In this document: piece after piece, positions 1 through 6,257 of the stretch | Layout of the letters: each line of letters begins with the position of its first letter | Numbering within the stretch: the stretch's first letter is position 1 | Source: Oscillospiraceae bacterium | GTDB taxonomy: Bacteria; Bacillota; Clostridia; Oscillospirales; Oscillospiraceae | Assembly (NCBI GenBank): GCA_009776905.1 | Contig: WRMX01000093.1 | Span: 1-12,348, forward strand | Reading direction: 5' to 3' | Length of the DNA: 12,348 bases | Made by a program: the position numbers and the translations under genes | Notes under the pieces: model-generated | The model's database searches: none | Told to the model about the DNA's origin: nothing | What the model saw: only the letters and a program-made list of their open reading frames with translations

Positions 1-720
1 AATCAGGGCATCGCTCGTGTCGAGGTCTATAAAAAGCCGGCCATCACAGTGCTCAGCACGGGCACTGAGTTGTGCGAGGTTGGGGAGCCGCTGCGGCCTG
101 CTGCCATATATAACAGCAATGTTCACACGATTTCTTCTTATCTTTCGGAGACGGGCGCCGCTCCTCGCAACGGCGGGTCTGTTCCTGACGATCCAAATGT
201 CATTGCTGCTGCGATTATGAGCGCGCTTGAGTCTTCAGATATGGTGATCACCACGGGCGGAGCTTCTGTCGGCGATTATGATTGGGCCGTCAGGTCGGCG
301 GAGATTCTTGGGGCTGACGTGCTTTTTTGGAAGGTGTCGATGCGTCCCGGCGGCGCGTTGATGGCTGCCGTCAAGGATGGCAAGGTCATTTTGGGGCTAT
401 CGGGCAATCCTGCGGCCGCGGTTTTGGGGCTGCTGAGGATCGCCATGCCATATATCAAAAAGCTTTGCGGCCGGTCGGATTGTTTTTTCCCCGAGATTGA
501 TCTCGTCCTTCGCGATCCTTATCCAAAGAATAGCCCGAAACTGCGGATTTTGCGCGGAAAGCTGGAGATAATTGATTCGCGCGCGTTCTTTGTGGAGGGG
601 GGCGGCCAAGGGAGCGAGGAGGTTTCCTCATTTGCAGGCAGCGACCTTCTGGCCGAGATTCCGATGGGGTCCCCCCCGCTTCCTGCGGGTACTGTAATTA
701 AGGCATATAGGTTGTTATAA
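1..720 (+). CDS. moeA: Molybdopterin molybdenumtransferase MoeA (3' part, start outside window)
   Basis: MoeA inserts molybdate into adenylylated molybdopterin, the last common step of Moco synthesis, in the cytoplasm. The reading frame is open from base 1 and lacks a start, so the N-terminal part lies upstream. What is visible is the MoCF-type binding domain and the C-terminal beta-barrel domain. The motif STGTEL falls early, followed by TTGGASVGDYDW and then GLSGNPAAA, which are the usual MoeA signatures. The last roughly 75 residues (about 510-717), ending AGTVIKAYRLL, fit the small C-terminal domain IV of MoeA. The next gene is moaA, about 50 bp downstream, so this is a Moco biosynthesis cluster. 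The promoter lies outside the window. The family assignment is firm. MoeA versus a second MoeA paralogue cannot be decided without the N-terminus. Confidence 0.93.
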   Translation, partial: NQGIARVEVYKKPAITVLSTGTELCEVGEPLRPAAIYNSNVHTISSYLSETGAAPRNGGSVPDDPNVIAAAIMSALESSDMVITTGGASVGDYDWAVRSAEILGADVLFWKVSMRPGGALMAAVKDGKVILGLSGNPAAAVLGLLRIAMPYIKKLCGRSDCFFPEIDLVLRDPYPKNSPKLRILRGKLEIIDSRAFFVEGGGQGSEEVSSFAGSDLLAEIPMGSPPLPAGTVIKAYRLL

Positions 721-760
721 CCGGAGAGACTGGGTTGTGGGCGCAGCCCACGTTAGGAGT
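721..760 (+). repeat. Copy of the TTGTGGGG-hairpin repeat between moeA and moaA
   Basis: The segment GGTTGTGGGCGCAGCCCACG contains a perfect stem, GTGGGC (737-742) with GCCCAC (746-751), around a GCA triloop. It resembles the core of the units at 1734-1845 and 8243-8273 (TTGTGGGG..CCTCAC). It lies just upstream of the moaA ribosome binding site (AGGAG, 755-759). It could affect moaA translation or simply be a dispersed repeat; the sequence alone does not decide. Confidence 0.6.
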
Positions 761-772
761 ATTATTCTTAGT

Positions 773-1720
773 ATGAGAGATAATTTTCAAAGAGAAATAT
801 ACTATCTGAGGCTTTCGGTGACGGATTTATGCAATCTGCGCTGCATATATTGCATGCCGGAAGGCGGCGTGGAAAAGCGCTCCCATAGCGATATAATGTC
901 TGTCGATGAGATTGCGGAGGTCGTCCGCGCGGCCGCCATTTGCGGCATTTCAAAAGTACGCGTTACGGGCGGAGAGCCTTTGGTACGCAATGGCATAGTC
1001 GATATTTGCCGGGTTATTTCCGGCACTCCGGGGATTCGCGAGCTTTGCATGACGACGAACGGGATTTTGCTTCCGAAGTTTGCGATGGAAATAAAGTCTG
1101 CGGGCGTGCAGCGGCTCAACATCAGTTTGGATTCTATCGATCCTGATACTTATCGTAAGATCACCCGCATCGGCACTCTAGCTAATGCGCTTGATGGCGT
1201 GAGGGTTGCTTTGGAAACGGGGTTCGATTCTGTAAAAATCAATGCAGTGCTCATCGGAGGGGTCAACGATGGCGAGATTGCCTCTTTGCTTGAACTGACG
1301 CGCAGGTATAACGTGAATGTGAGGTTTATCGAGGTCATGCCTATAGGCGAATGCGCTGATTGGGCGGAGGGGCGTTTCATCAGCGCCGATCATGTGCTGG
1401 AGATTGCTCCTGAATTGCGCGACGCCGGCATCGATGGCGTCGCCAGGTTATACAGGCTGCCGGACGGGCTGGGGACCGTCGGTTTGATCAGCCCGATCAG
1501 TTCGCATTTCTGCCCTACATGCAACAGGATCCGTGTTTCCGCCGATGGGATGTTGAAGCCGTGCTTGCATTCGGCGGATGAGATTAATTTGCGCGGCTTG
1601 AAGGGCGCGGAGCTGGAAGATGCCATTCGTTCCGCGATATTGCGCAAACCGCAGAAGCACAGGCTCGACGCCGGTGAGGTTAGCGCCAGTTTGCGCAATA
1701 TGAACGCGATCGGCGGATAA
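773..1720 (+). CDS. moaA: GTP 3',8-cyclase MoaA (radical SAM)
   Basis: MoaA is a radical S-adenosylmethionine enzyme that rearranges GTP to 3',8-cyclo-GTP, the first step of Moco synthesis; MoaC, encoded next, finishes the step. The N-terminal cluster motif CNLRCIYC supplies Cys20, Cys24 and Cys27. It is followed by TGGEPLVR (SAM-binding GGE motif). The second cluster is Cys247, Cys250 (CPTCNRIR) and Cys264 (KPCLHS). The protein ends in IGG, the double glycine typical of MoaA. At 315 residues it is near the usual length. I chose ATG 773 because the family normally starts shortly before the YLRLSVTD motif, and AGGAG sits at 755-759, although the 13-nt spacing is long. An in-frame GTG at 737 would add 12 residues, but it lies inside a repeat hairpin. 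GGAGAG at 723-728 could serve that start, so it is not excluded. Confidence 0.96.
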   Translation: MRDNFQREIYYLRLSVTDLCNLRCIYCMPEGGVEKRSHSDIMSVDEIAEVVRAAAICGISKVRVTGGEPLVRNGIVDICRVISGTPGIRELCMTTNGILLPKFAMEIKSAGVQRLNISLDSIDPDTYRKITRIGTLANALDGVRVALETGFDSVKINAVLIGGVNDGEIASLLELTRRYNVNVRFIEVMPIGECADWAEGRFISADHVLEIAPELRDAGIDGVARLYRLPDGLGTVGLISPISSHFCPTCNRIRVSADGMLKPCLHSADEINLRGLKGAELEDAIRSAILRKPQKHRLDAGEVSASLRNMNAIGG

Positions 1721-1733
1721 TGCAATTATCAAG

Positions 1734-1845
1734 GGCGTCCGGGGTTTGGGGGTAGATCCCCCACGTTATAGGCATCCGGATTGTGGGGATGGAACCTCCA
1801 TGTTTGAGGCGTCCGGGCTGTGGGGGGTGCAACCCTCATTATACT
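1734..1845 (+). repeat. Three tandem 37-nt hairpin repeats (GGCGTCCGGG family)
   Basis: Three abutting units begin at about 1734, 1771 and 1808. Each starts GGCGTCCGG or GGCATCCGG and continues with a G-run, a short loop and a C-run. Unit 1 has a perfect stem TGGGGG (1747-1752) with CCCCCA (1758-1763). Unit 2 (1784-1800) and unit 3 (1821-1838) form equivalent stems with G-T wobble pairs. Wobble-preserving differences suggest the stem matters at RNA level, or did when the units spread. The array fills most of the 163-bp moaA-moaC gap. It has no spacers, so it is not a CRISPR array. Confidence 0.75.
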
Positions 1846-1883
1846 GGCCTTAATTCATAATGGCTTATAGGCGGAGGGGTTTT

Positions 1884-2357
1884 ATGCTGACTCATTTTAA
1901 TAATGAGGGGCGCGCGAAGATGGTTGATGTCAGCGAGAAAAACGCGACGCTGCGAGAGGCTGTTGCCGGCGCGACCGTGTTTGTGAATGCTGAGACATTC
2001 GGCTTGATAGAGTCCGGGCAAATGAAGAAAGGCGATGTGCTGGCTGTCGCGCAAGTTGCCGGTATCATGGCCGCGAAGCGTACCCCCGATCTCATTCCGA
2101 TGTGCCATCCGATTTCCATCACCGGAGTCGATATCGGTTTTGTTATGGACAGCGGGCGGCACGCCATTGACATTACCGCCACCGTGCGCTGCGTTGGCGA
2201 GACCGGCGTGGAAATGGAAGCGATGACTGCTGCTTCCGTAGCTGCTCTGACCATATATGATATGTGCAAAGCTGTCCAAAGAGATATTGAAATAAGCAAT
2301 ATTGTTTTACTGAGAAAAAGCGGTGGCAAAAGCGGCGAATATATAAGAAATCATTAA
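1884..2357 (+). CDS. moaC: Cyclic pyranopterin monophosphate synthase MoaC
   Basis: MoaC converts 3',8-cyclo-GTP, the MoaA product, to cyclic pyranopterin monophosphate in the cytoplasm. The start reads MLTHFNNEGRAKMVDVSEK, the standard MoaC opening. The conserved PMCHPI motif gives Cys74-His75. GVEMEAMTAAS carries the paired glutamates (110 and 112), and the YDMCKA helix gives Asp126 and Lys129, all matching the known active site. At 157 residues it is full length. I chose ATG 1884 because GGAGGGG (1873-1879) lies 4 nt upstream and the family begins here; an ATG at 1860 would add eight unrelated residues. It follows moaA after a gap filled with tandem hairpin repeats, and precedes the MOSC gene by 86 bp. 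No MoaD, MoaE or MobA gene is seen, so later steps must be encoded elsewhere. Confidence 0.97.
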   Translation: MLTHFNNEGRAKMVDVSEKNATLREAVAGATVFVNAETFGLIESGQMKKGDVLAVAQVAGIMAAKRTPDLIPMCHPISITGVDIGFVMDSGRHAIDITATVRCVGETGVEMEAMTAASVAALTIYDMCKAVQRDIEISNIVLLRKSGGKSGEYIRNH

Positions 2358-2358
2358 A

Positions 2359-2430
2359 ATTCACGCCCGGTGAGGTAGCAAAAAGCATCTGCCGAGCGCA
2401 AGAGCGTGACCAAGAGCAAGAAATCATTTT
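2359..2430 (+). repeat. Structured leader repeat, copy 1 (ATTCACGCCCGGTGAGGTAG)
   Basis: The segment starts two bases after the moaC stop codon with ATTCACGCCCGGTGAGGTAG (2359-2378). The same 20 bases recur at 12254-12273, and the first 14 at 10198-10211. TCACGC (2361-2366) can pair with GCGTGA (2404-2409), enclosing GGTAG with CTGCC. It ends directly before the GGAGGGG ribosome binding site of the MOSC gene. It is either a dispersed small repeat or a leader RNA structure. Confidence 0.6.
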
Positions 2431-2443
2431 GGAGGGGATATAA

Positions 2444-2878
2444 TTGGCGACTGTTCTCGCGGTGTGTACAAGTGATATCAAGGGCGTTATTAAGACGCCC
2501 GTACCGGAAATCCATGTTAAGCTCAACCATGGCGTCGTCGGCGATGCGCATGCGGGTGATTGGCATCGGCAGGTGAGCCTGCTTGCCGACGAAAGCGTCG
2601 ACAAATTGCGCGACCGGATACCCAACCTCGAAGCGGGCGTTTTCGCGGAGAACGTGCTTACCCGGGGGCTGTGCCTGTATGAACTGCCGGTCGGGACAAA
2701 AATGCAGGTCGGCGGCGCATTGCTGGAGGTTACGCAAATCGGCAAAGAGTGCCATAACGATGGCTGCGCCATCAAAAAGAAAACCGGCGATTGCGTCATG
2801 CCTCGTGAGGGGATCTTCGCAATCGTGCTTGAAGAAGGCAGCATCAAGGCGGGCGACGACATTGAGGTTATTGCATAG
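2444..2878 (+). CDS. Stand-alone MOSC-domain protein
   Basis: MOSC domains, named from the Moco sulfurase C-terminus, bind molybdenum cofactor or carry sulfur for Mo-enzyme maturation. The motif KECHNDGCAI followed by GDCVMPREGIFAIV places Cys103, His104, Cys108 and Cys117 in the conserved C-terminal half, the usual pattern of bacterial single-domain MOSC proteins. The early stretch NHGVVGDAHAGDWHRQVSLL is also typical. At 144 residues it is one domain with no signal peptide. The start is TTG at 2444, with GGAGGGG (2431-2437) 6 nt upstream. Its stop codon directly abuts the ATG of the next gene, so the two are probably translationally coupled. The precise substrate is not known from sequence. 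Participation in cofactor sulfuration or delivery is inference from family and neighbours. Confidence 0.9.
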   Translation: MATVLAVCTSDIKGVIKTPVPEIHVKLNHGVVGDAHAGDWHRQVSLLADESVDKLRDRIPNLEAGVFAENVLTRGLCLYELPVGTKMQVGGALLEVTQIGKECHNDGCAIKKKTGDCVMPREGIFAIVLEEGSIKAGDDIEVIA

Positions 2879-3904
2879 ATGAAAAAGATTAGCGTCGAGG
2901 AAGCTATTGGGCAGGAGCTGTGCCACGATATCACGGGGATTTTCCCGGATGGCAAAAAGGGCGCCATGTTCAAGCGCGGCCATATCATAAAAGATACCGA
3001 TATTCCGTCATTAATGAATATCGGCAAGAATCATGTCTTTGTTTGGGAGCCGGAGGCGGACGAGGTTCATGAGGACGATGCGGCGCTTGCAGCTGCGAAG
3101 GCTGTTTGCGGCGATGGCATCGTTTTTGATGATGTTCCTGCGGAGGGAAAAATCGTTATGTATGCGCAGAGGCGCGGGCTGTTCAGCATCAACCGCTCCG
3201 CGCTGCGTCAAATCAATGAGGTCGGCGATTATACGGTCTCTTGCCTCCCTAATTATACCGATGTAAAAACGGAGCAGAAGCTTGGCGGGCTCAGAATCGT
3301 CCCGCTTGTCACAAAGCGCGCGAATGTCGATGCTATGGAAAAAATTGCCGGCGACAATGCTCCGGTCTTTACTGTGCTGCCGTATAAGAAGCTTATTTGC
3401 GGCGCGATTATCACGGGAAGCGAGATCTACTATGGGCGGATCGAAGACAAGTTCGAGCCGATTTTAAGGAATAAGCTTGGAAAGTTCGATGCGGAGTTCA
3501 TCGGTGCGGTGAAATGCCCTGACGATTTAGAGACAATCATTGATGCGATCAATAAGTTTGTCGCGCGTGGAGCGGAGCTCATTCTTCTAACGGGCGGCAT
3601 GTCCGTCGACCCCGATGATCTGACTCCGACGGCTATACGTTCGTGCGGGGCGCGGGTGATCACGCAGGGCATGCCGATGCAGCCCGGCAACATGCTGACC
3701 ATTGCGTATTTGGGAAATACTGTCCTTGTTGGCGTCCCCGGGGCGTCGATGCATTCGCCGGTGACTAGCCTCGATGTGTTTCTCCCCAGAATTTTTGCGG
3801 GCATAGAGATATCGAAGGATGATATTCCGGGGTTGGGGGAAGGCGGGTTTTGCTCTGCTTGCGCGGAGTGCACATATCCGCGGTGCTATTTTGGCAGGGG
3901 GTAG
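2879..3904 (+). CDS. MoeA/MogA-like molybdopterin-binding protein with C-terminal Cys cluster
   Basis: The C-terminal half is a MoCF (molybdopterin-binding) domain: ITGSEIYYGRIED at about 178-190, LLTGGMSVDPDDLTPTA at about 237-252 and VGVPGASMHSP at about 284-294 are its signature loops. The first 150 residues are a lineage-specific N-terminal region, opening with a MoeA-like stretch (EEAIGQELCHDITGI), without the full MoeA domain set. The last 17 residues hold Cys325, Cys328, Cys331 and Cys336 (C-x2-C-x2-C-x4-C, then YFGRG), a possible metal or iron-sulfur site. At 341 residues it is shorter than MoeA (about 400). The start ATG follows the MOSC stop with no gap. Its exact role is unproven. 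I infer a late step of Moco handling, perhaps for a specific molybdenum hydroxylase family. It is not a second canonical MoeA. Confidence 0.86.
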   Translation: MKKISVEEAIGQELCHDITGIFPDGKKGAMFKRGHIIKDTDIPSLMNIGKNHVFVWEPEADEVHEDDAALAAAKAVCGDGIVFDDVPAEGKIVMYAQRRGLFSINRSALRQINEVGDYTVSCLPNYTDVKTEQKLGGLRIVPLVTKRANVDAMEKIAGDNAPVFTVLPYKKLICGAIITGSEIYYGRIEDKFEPILRNKLGKFDAEFIGAVKCPDDLETIIDAINKFVARGAELILLTGGMSVDPDDLTPTAIRSCGARVITQGMPMQPGNMLTIAYLGNTVLVGVPGASMHSPVTSLDVFLPRIFAGIEISKDDIPGLGEGGFCSACAECTYPRCYFGRG

Positions 3905-3907
3905 GTT

Positions 3908-5374
3908 GTGGATATAGAAGAGCAGTTCGGAAGCGGCGGAAGCCCGCAAGGCGGCGCGCAAGCCGGGGGCGGCGGAAACCCGCAAGGCGGCGGACCTCCG
4001 GCGGAGAATCCGCTCGGAACGCAGCCAATCGTGCGGCTGATGCTGAAGTTCGCCATTCCTGCGATCACAAGCTCGCTGATCAGCGCCATATACAATATCA
4101 CCGACCAGATTTTCATCGGGCACAGCATTGGTTTTCTCGGAAACGCCGCCACGAGCATCTCGTTTCCCATCACGACACTGTGCACGGCGATGGCGATCAT
4201 GCTGGGCGTGGGTGGCGCATCCAATTTCAACCTCAACATGGGCGCAAAGAAAAAAGAGGCAGCAGCGCGGATAATCGGCACAAGTCTCACGCTGCTCGCA
4301 ATAGCCGGCGTCTGCATTGGAATCGTCTCTTTTGCGTTCACGGAATCTTTGATGAGGGCATTCGGTGCGACGGATAATATTTTTGACTTGGCGGTGACAT
4401 ACACGCGGATCATCGCATGCGGCGTCCCGTTCGTCGTGTTTTCATCGGGGTGCAGCTATTTTATCCGCGCCGACGGCAGTCCCAGCTATTCGCTTTTTTC
4501 CGTTGCTTGCGGAGCCGTGCTGAATATGATGCTCGACCCGCTATTCATCTTTGTTTTCGGCTGGGGTATCGCCGGCGCCGCATATGCGACAATTATCAGC
4601 CAATTTATCTCTTTACTGCTGGTAGTGAGATATCTTTTGCGCTTCAAAAGCGTCAAATTGGGGGACTATGTTCCGAGCTTTAAAGCTGATTGCATCAAAG
4701 CCATCGCCAAGCTCGGAGTGCCCGGCTTTTTGAACCACTTTATGATGATGATCGTGCAAATCGTGATGAACAACACCTTAAAGATATACGGCGCGGATAG
4801 CATATACGGCAGCGACATCCCCCTTTCGGTAGTCGGCGTCCTCGCAAAAGTGAATGTTATCGTAATTGCGTTCAATGTCGGCATAGCACAGGGATGCCAG
4901 CCCATCGTCGGTTTCAATTATGGCGCGAAGAATTACGCCCGCGTCAAGGCGACGTATCTGCGCGCGGTGGGGTCTGTCATTGCGATTTCCATTGTGATAT
5001 TCGCTTGCTTTCAACTGTTTCCCAGAGAAATCATCAGCATCTTCGGCTCGGGCAGCGAGCTATACTTCCACTTCGGCGAGCGTTATATGAGAATATATAT
5101 GATGATGGTTTGCCTGTTTGGTTTGCAGCCGCTTACCGCGAACTTTTTCACTTCCATCGGGAAAGCGTATAAGGGGCTTTTCATCACAATGACAAGGCAG
5201 GGATTATTCCTGCTCCCGCTATTGCTGATTTTGCCGAGATTCCTTGGGCTGGACGGGTTTGTCTATGCAGGGCCGATTTCCGACAGCGCCGCCATCTTGG
5301 CTGCAGTTATATTTGCGATTATCGAGTTTCGCCTTATTTCAAAACTGGAGAGCGAGGAGCAACTGAGTGATTGA
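3908..5374 (+). CDS. MATE-family multidrug/cation antiporter-type transporter
   Basis: MATE proteins export drugs or metabolites across the cytoplasmic membrane using Na+ or H+ gradients. After a soluble N-terminus, the protein enters the typical first helix (MLKFAIPAITSSLISAIYNI) and continues with repeated hydrophobic segments. DQIFIGHSIGFLGNAATSIS and its second-half counterpart (SVVGVLAKVNVIVIAFNVGI, then QGCQPIVGFNYGA) are the hallmark MATE stretches. At 488 residues it allows 12 helices. GTG 3908 is favoured by AGGGGG (3896-3901) 6 nt upstream. Residues 8-33 are an odd Gly/Pro/Gln-rich stretch encoded by two 36-bp-spaced near-identical repeats, whereas MATE proteins usually start near the first helix. 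It begins 3 bp after the molybdopterin-binding gene and overlaps hisIE by 8 bp. The substrate is unknown. Co-transcription with Moco genes does not show a Moco role. Confidence 0.93.
   Translation: MDIEEQFGSGGSPQGGAQAGGGGNPQGGGPPAENPLGTQPIVRLMLKFAIPAITSSLISAIYNITDQIFIGHSIGFLGNAATSISFPITTLCTAMAIMLGVGGASNFNLNMGAKKKEAAARIIGTSLTLLAIAGVCIGIVSFAFTESLMRAFGATDNIFDLAVTYTRIIACGVPFVVFSSGCSYFIRADGSPSYSLFSVACGAVLNMMLDPLFIFVFGWGIAGAAYATIISQFISLLLVVRYLLRFKSVKLGDYVPSFKADCIKAIAKLGVPGFLNHFMMMIVQIVMNNTLKIYGADSIYGSDIPLSVVGVLAKVNVIVIAFNVGIAQGCQPIVGFNYGAKNYARVKATYLRAVGSVIAISIVIFACFQLFPREIISIFGSGSELYFHFGERYMRIYMMMVCLFGLQPLTANFFTSIGKAYKGLFITMTRQGLFLLPLLLILPRFLGLDGFVYAGPISDSAAILAAVIFAIIEFRLISKLESEEQLSD
3935..3992 (+). 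repeat. 36-bp-spaced direct repeat in the MATE 5' end
   Basis: A 22-bp sequence occurs at 3935-3956 and again at 3971-3992 with one difference; it begins GGCGGAA and ends CAAGGCGGCG. The spacing of 36 bp equals 12 residues, giving GGSPQGGAQAGG followed by GGNPQGGGPPAE. The repeat keeps the frame and explains the low-complexity N-terminus of the transporter. This pattern suggests slippage or duplication. Confidence 0.8.
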
Positions 5375-6257
5375 CATTACAGAGCTTAAATATGACTCAA
5401 ACGGGCTTATCCCCGCTATCATAACTGATGCATCCGACGGCGCCCTGCTTATGCTGGGCTACATGAACCTCGAGAGCCTCAAAATCAGTATTGATGAGGG
5501 GAGAACCTGTTTTTGGTCGCGCTCTCGCAAGGAGCTTTGGAGGAAGGGCGAGACATCCGGAAATATCCAGAGAATAGTGAGCATAAAGACAGATTGCGAC
5601 CGTGATTCACTGGTTATTATGGTCGATAAAGCAGGGCCCGCATGCCATACCGGCGCGAACTCATGCTTTTATGAGGATGTTTTCTCAAGCGGCGATGAGC
5701 CGTTTTCGCGCGATAGTTTGTTTGAGATTATCACAGACAGAAAAGCCAATAGAAAACCGGGGTCATATACGACGTATTTGTTTGATAAGGGCTTGGACAA
5801 GATATTGAAAAAGGTCGGAGAAGAGACGACCGAGGTCATCATTGCGAGCAAGTCAAATGACATTGCGAGCGCTATTTACGAGATTGCCGATTTGACATAT
5901 CATGTCATGGTGTTGATGGCGGAAATGGGCATATCTCCCGATGATGTTTTTAATGAGCTCAAATCGCGCCATGGGGGCAAACCGGAGGGCTTGGCTCCGG
6001 AGAGTTTGGTGTCCGGGAGCGCGGTGCCGGGGAGTTCAGCGCCGGAGAGTTTGGTGTCTGAGAGCGCGGCGACCGGGAGCACGATGCCGGGGAGCGCGAT
6101 GACGGAGAGCGAGACATCTGGGGGTACGATGACGGATGGCCGGGGGGCGAGCGTGTCGGACGCCGGAGATGCAGAGATGCGTGGCCAGCAGGTACGCGAT
6201 CAGCTGGTGCGTGACCAGTCAACACGCGATAAAAAGGTCATTTGGGAAAAGGAATGA
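5367..6257 (+). CDS. hisIE: Bifunctional phosphoribosyl-AMP cyclohydrolase / phosphoribosyl-ATP pyrophosphatase HisIE
   Basis: The fusion performs the second and third steps of histidine synthesis: HisE hydrolyses phosphoribosyl-ATP to phosphoribosyl-AMP, and HisI opens the purine ring. The HisI domain (1-103) has CFWSRSRKELWRKGETSGN, the metal motif DCDRD (Asp76, Asp78, Asp80) and Cys93-His94 plus Cys100. The HisE domain (about 117-203) has YLFDKGLDKILKKVGEETTEV with Glu152, Glu153 and Glu156, then the AD-LTYHVM helix. Both domains look intact. Fused HisIE proteins are usually about 200-230 residues; this one has 296 because of a 91-residue tail (206-296) made of five-residue repeats. GTG 5367 has GAGGAG (5354-5359) 7 nt upstream and overlaps the MATE stop by 8 bp, implying coupling. 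The histidinol-phosphatase gene follows with no gap. Confidence 0.95.
   Translation: MIDITELKYDSNGLIPAIITDASDGALLMLGYMNLESLKISIDEGRTCFWSRSRKELWRKGETSGNIQRIVSIKTDCDRDSLVIMVDKAGPACHTGANSCFYEDVFSSGDEPFSRDSLFEIITDRKANRKPGSYTTYLFDKGLDKILKKVGEETTEVIIASKSNDIASAIYEIADLTYHVMVLMAEMGISPDDVFNELKSRHGGKPEGLAPESLVSGSAVPGSSAPESLVSESAATGSTMPGSAMTESETSGGTMTDGRGASVSDAGDAEMRGQQVRDQLVRDQSTRDKKVIWEKE
5994..6143 (+). repeat. 15-bp minisatellite, about 10 units, in the hisIE 3' end
   Basis: Ten degenerate 15-bp units, roughly rTGCCGGGGAGCGCG, encode five-residue blocks APESL, VSGSA, VPGSS, APESL, VSESA, ATGST, MPGSA, MTESE, TSGGT and MTDGR (residues 210-259). A higher-order 45-bp period is visible: CCGGAGAGTTTGGTGTC occurs at 5997-6013 and again at 6042-6058. 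All units preserve the reading frame. Copy number could vary between strains by slippage. Confidence 0.85.
6186..6230 (+). repeat. Second 15-bp repeat set near the hisIE stop
   Basis: Three in-frame 15-bp units encode QQVRD, QLVRD and QSTRD (residues 274-288) just before the HisIE stop codon. They differ from the 5994-6143 units in sequence and composition, being charged rather than Ser/Gly-rich, but share the 15-bp period. Third-codon positions vary while residues V/T-R-D are kept. Confidence 0.7.

Noticed and set aside
737..772. GTG start extending MoaA by 12 residues
   Set aside because: The extra residues are encoded by a repeat hairpin and do not resemble the MoaA N-terminus; ATG 773 fits family length, though GGAGAG at 723-728 keeps a small doubt.
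1734..1845. Possible small CRISPR array from three 37-nt repeats
   Set aside because: Units abut with no unique spacers, each contains its own hairpin, and single copies occur elsewhere; no cas gene is near.
1721..1883. Molybdenum cofactor riboswitch in the moaA-moaC gap
   Set aside because: The gap is filled by three simple tandem hairpins; no larger conserved fold is seen. A riboswitch upstream of moeA would be outside the window.
3587..4123. Long reverse-strand open frames over the MATE 5' end
   Set aside because: Their Arg/Ala/Gly-rich composition is the antisense of the GC-rich repeat and they lack family motifs or ribosome binding sites.
5900..6225. Reverse-strand frame reading like pentapeptide repeats (KLSGA, ELPGT, ALPDT blocks)
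   Set aside because: It is the antisense of the 15-bp minisatellite in hisIE; the period forces five-residue blocks in any open frame, and the + strand frame continues from intact HisIE domains with a good ribosome binding site.
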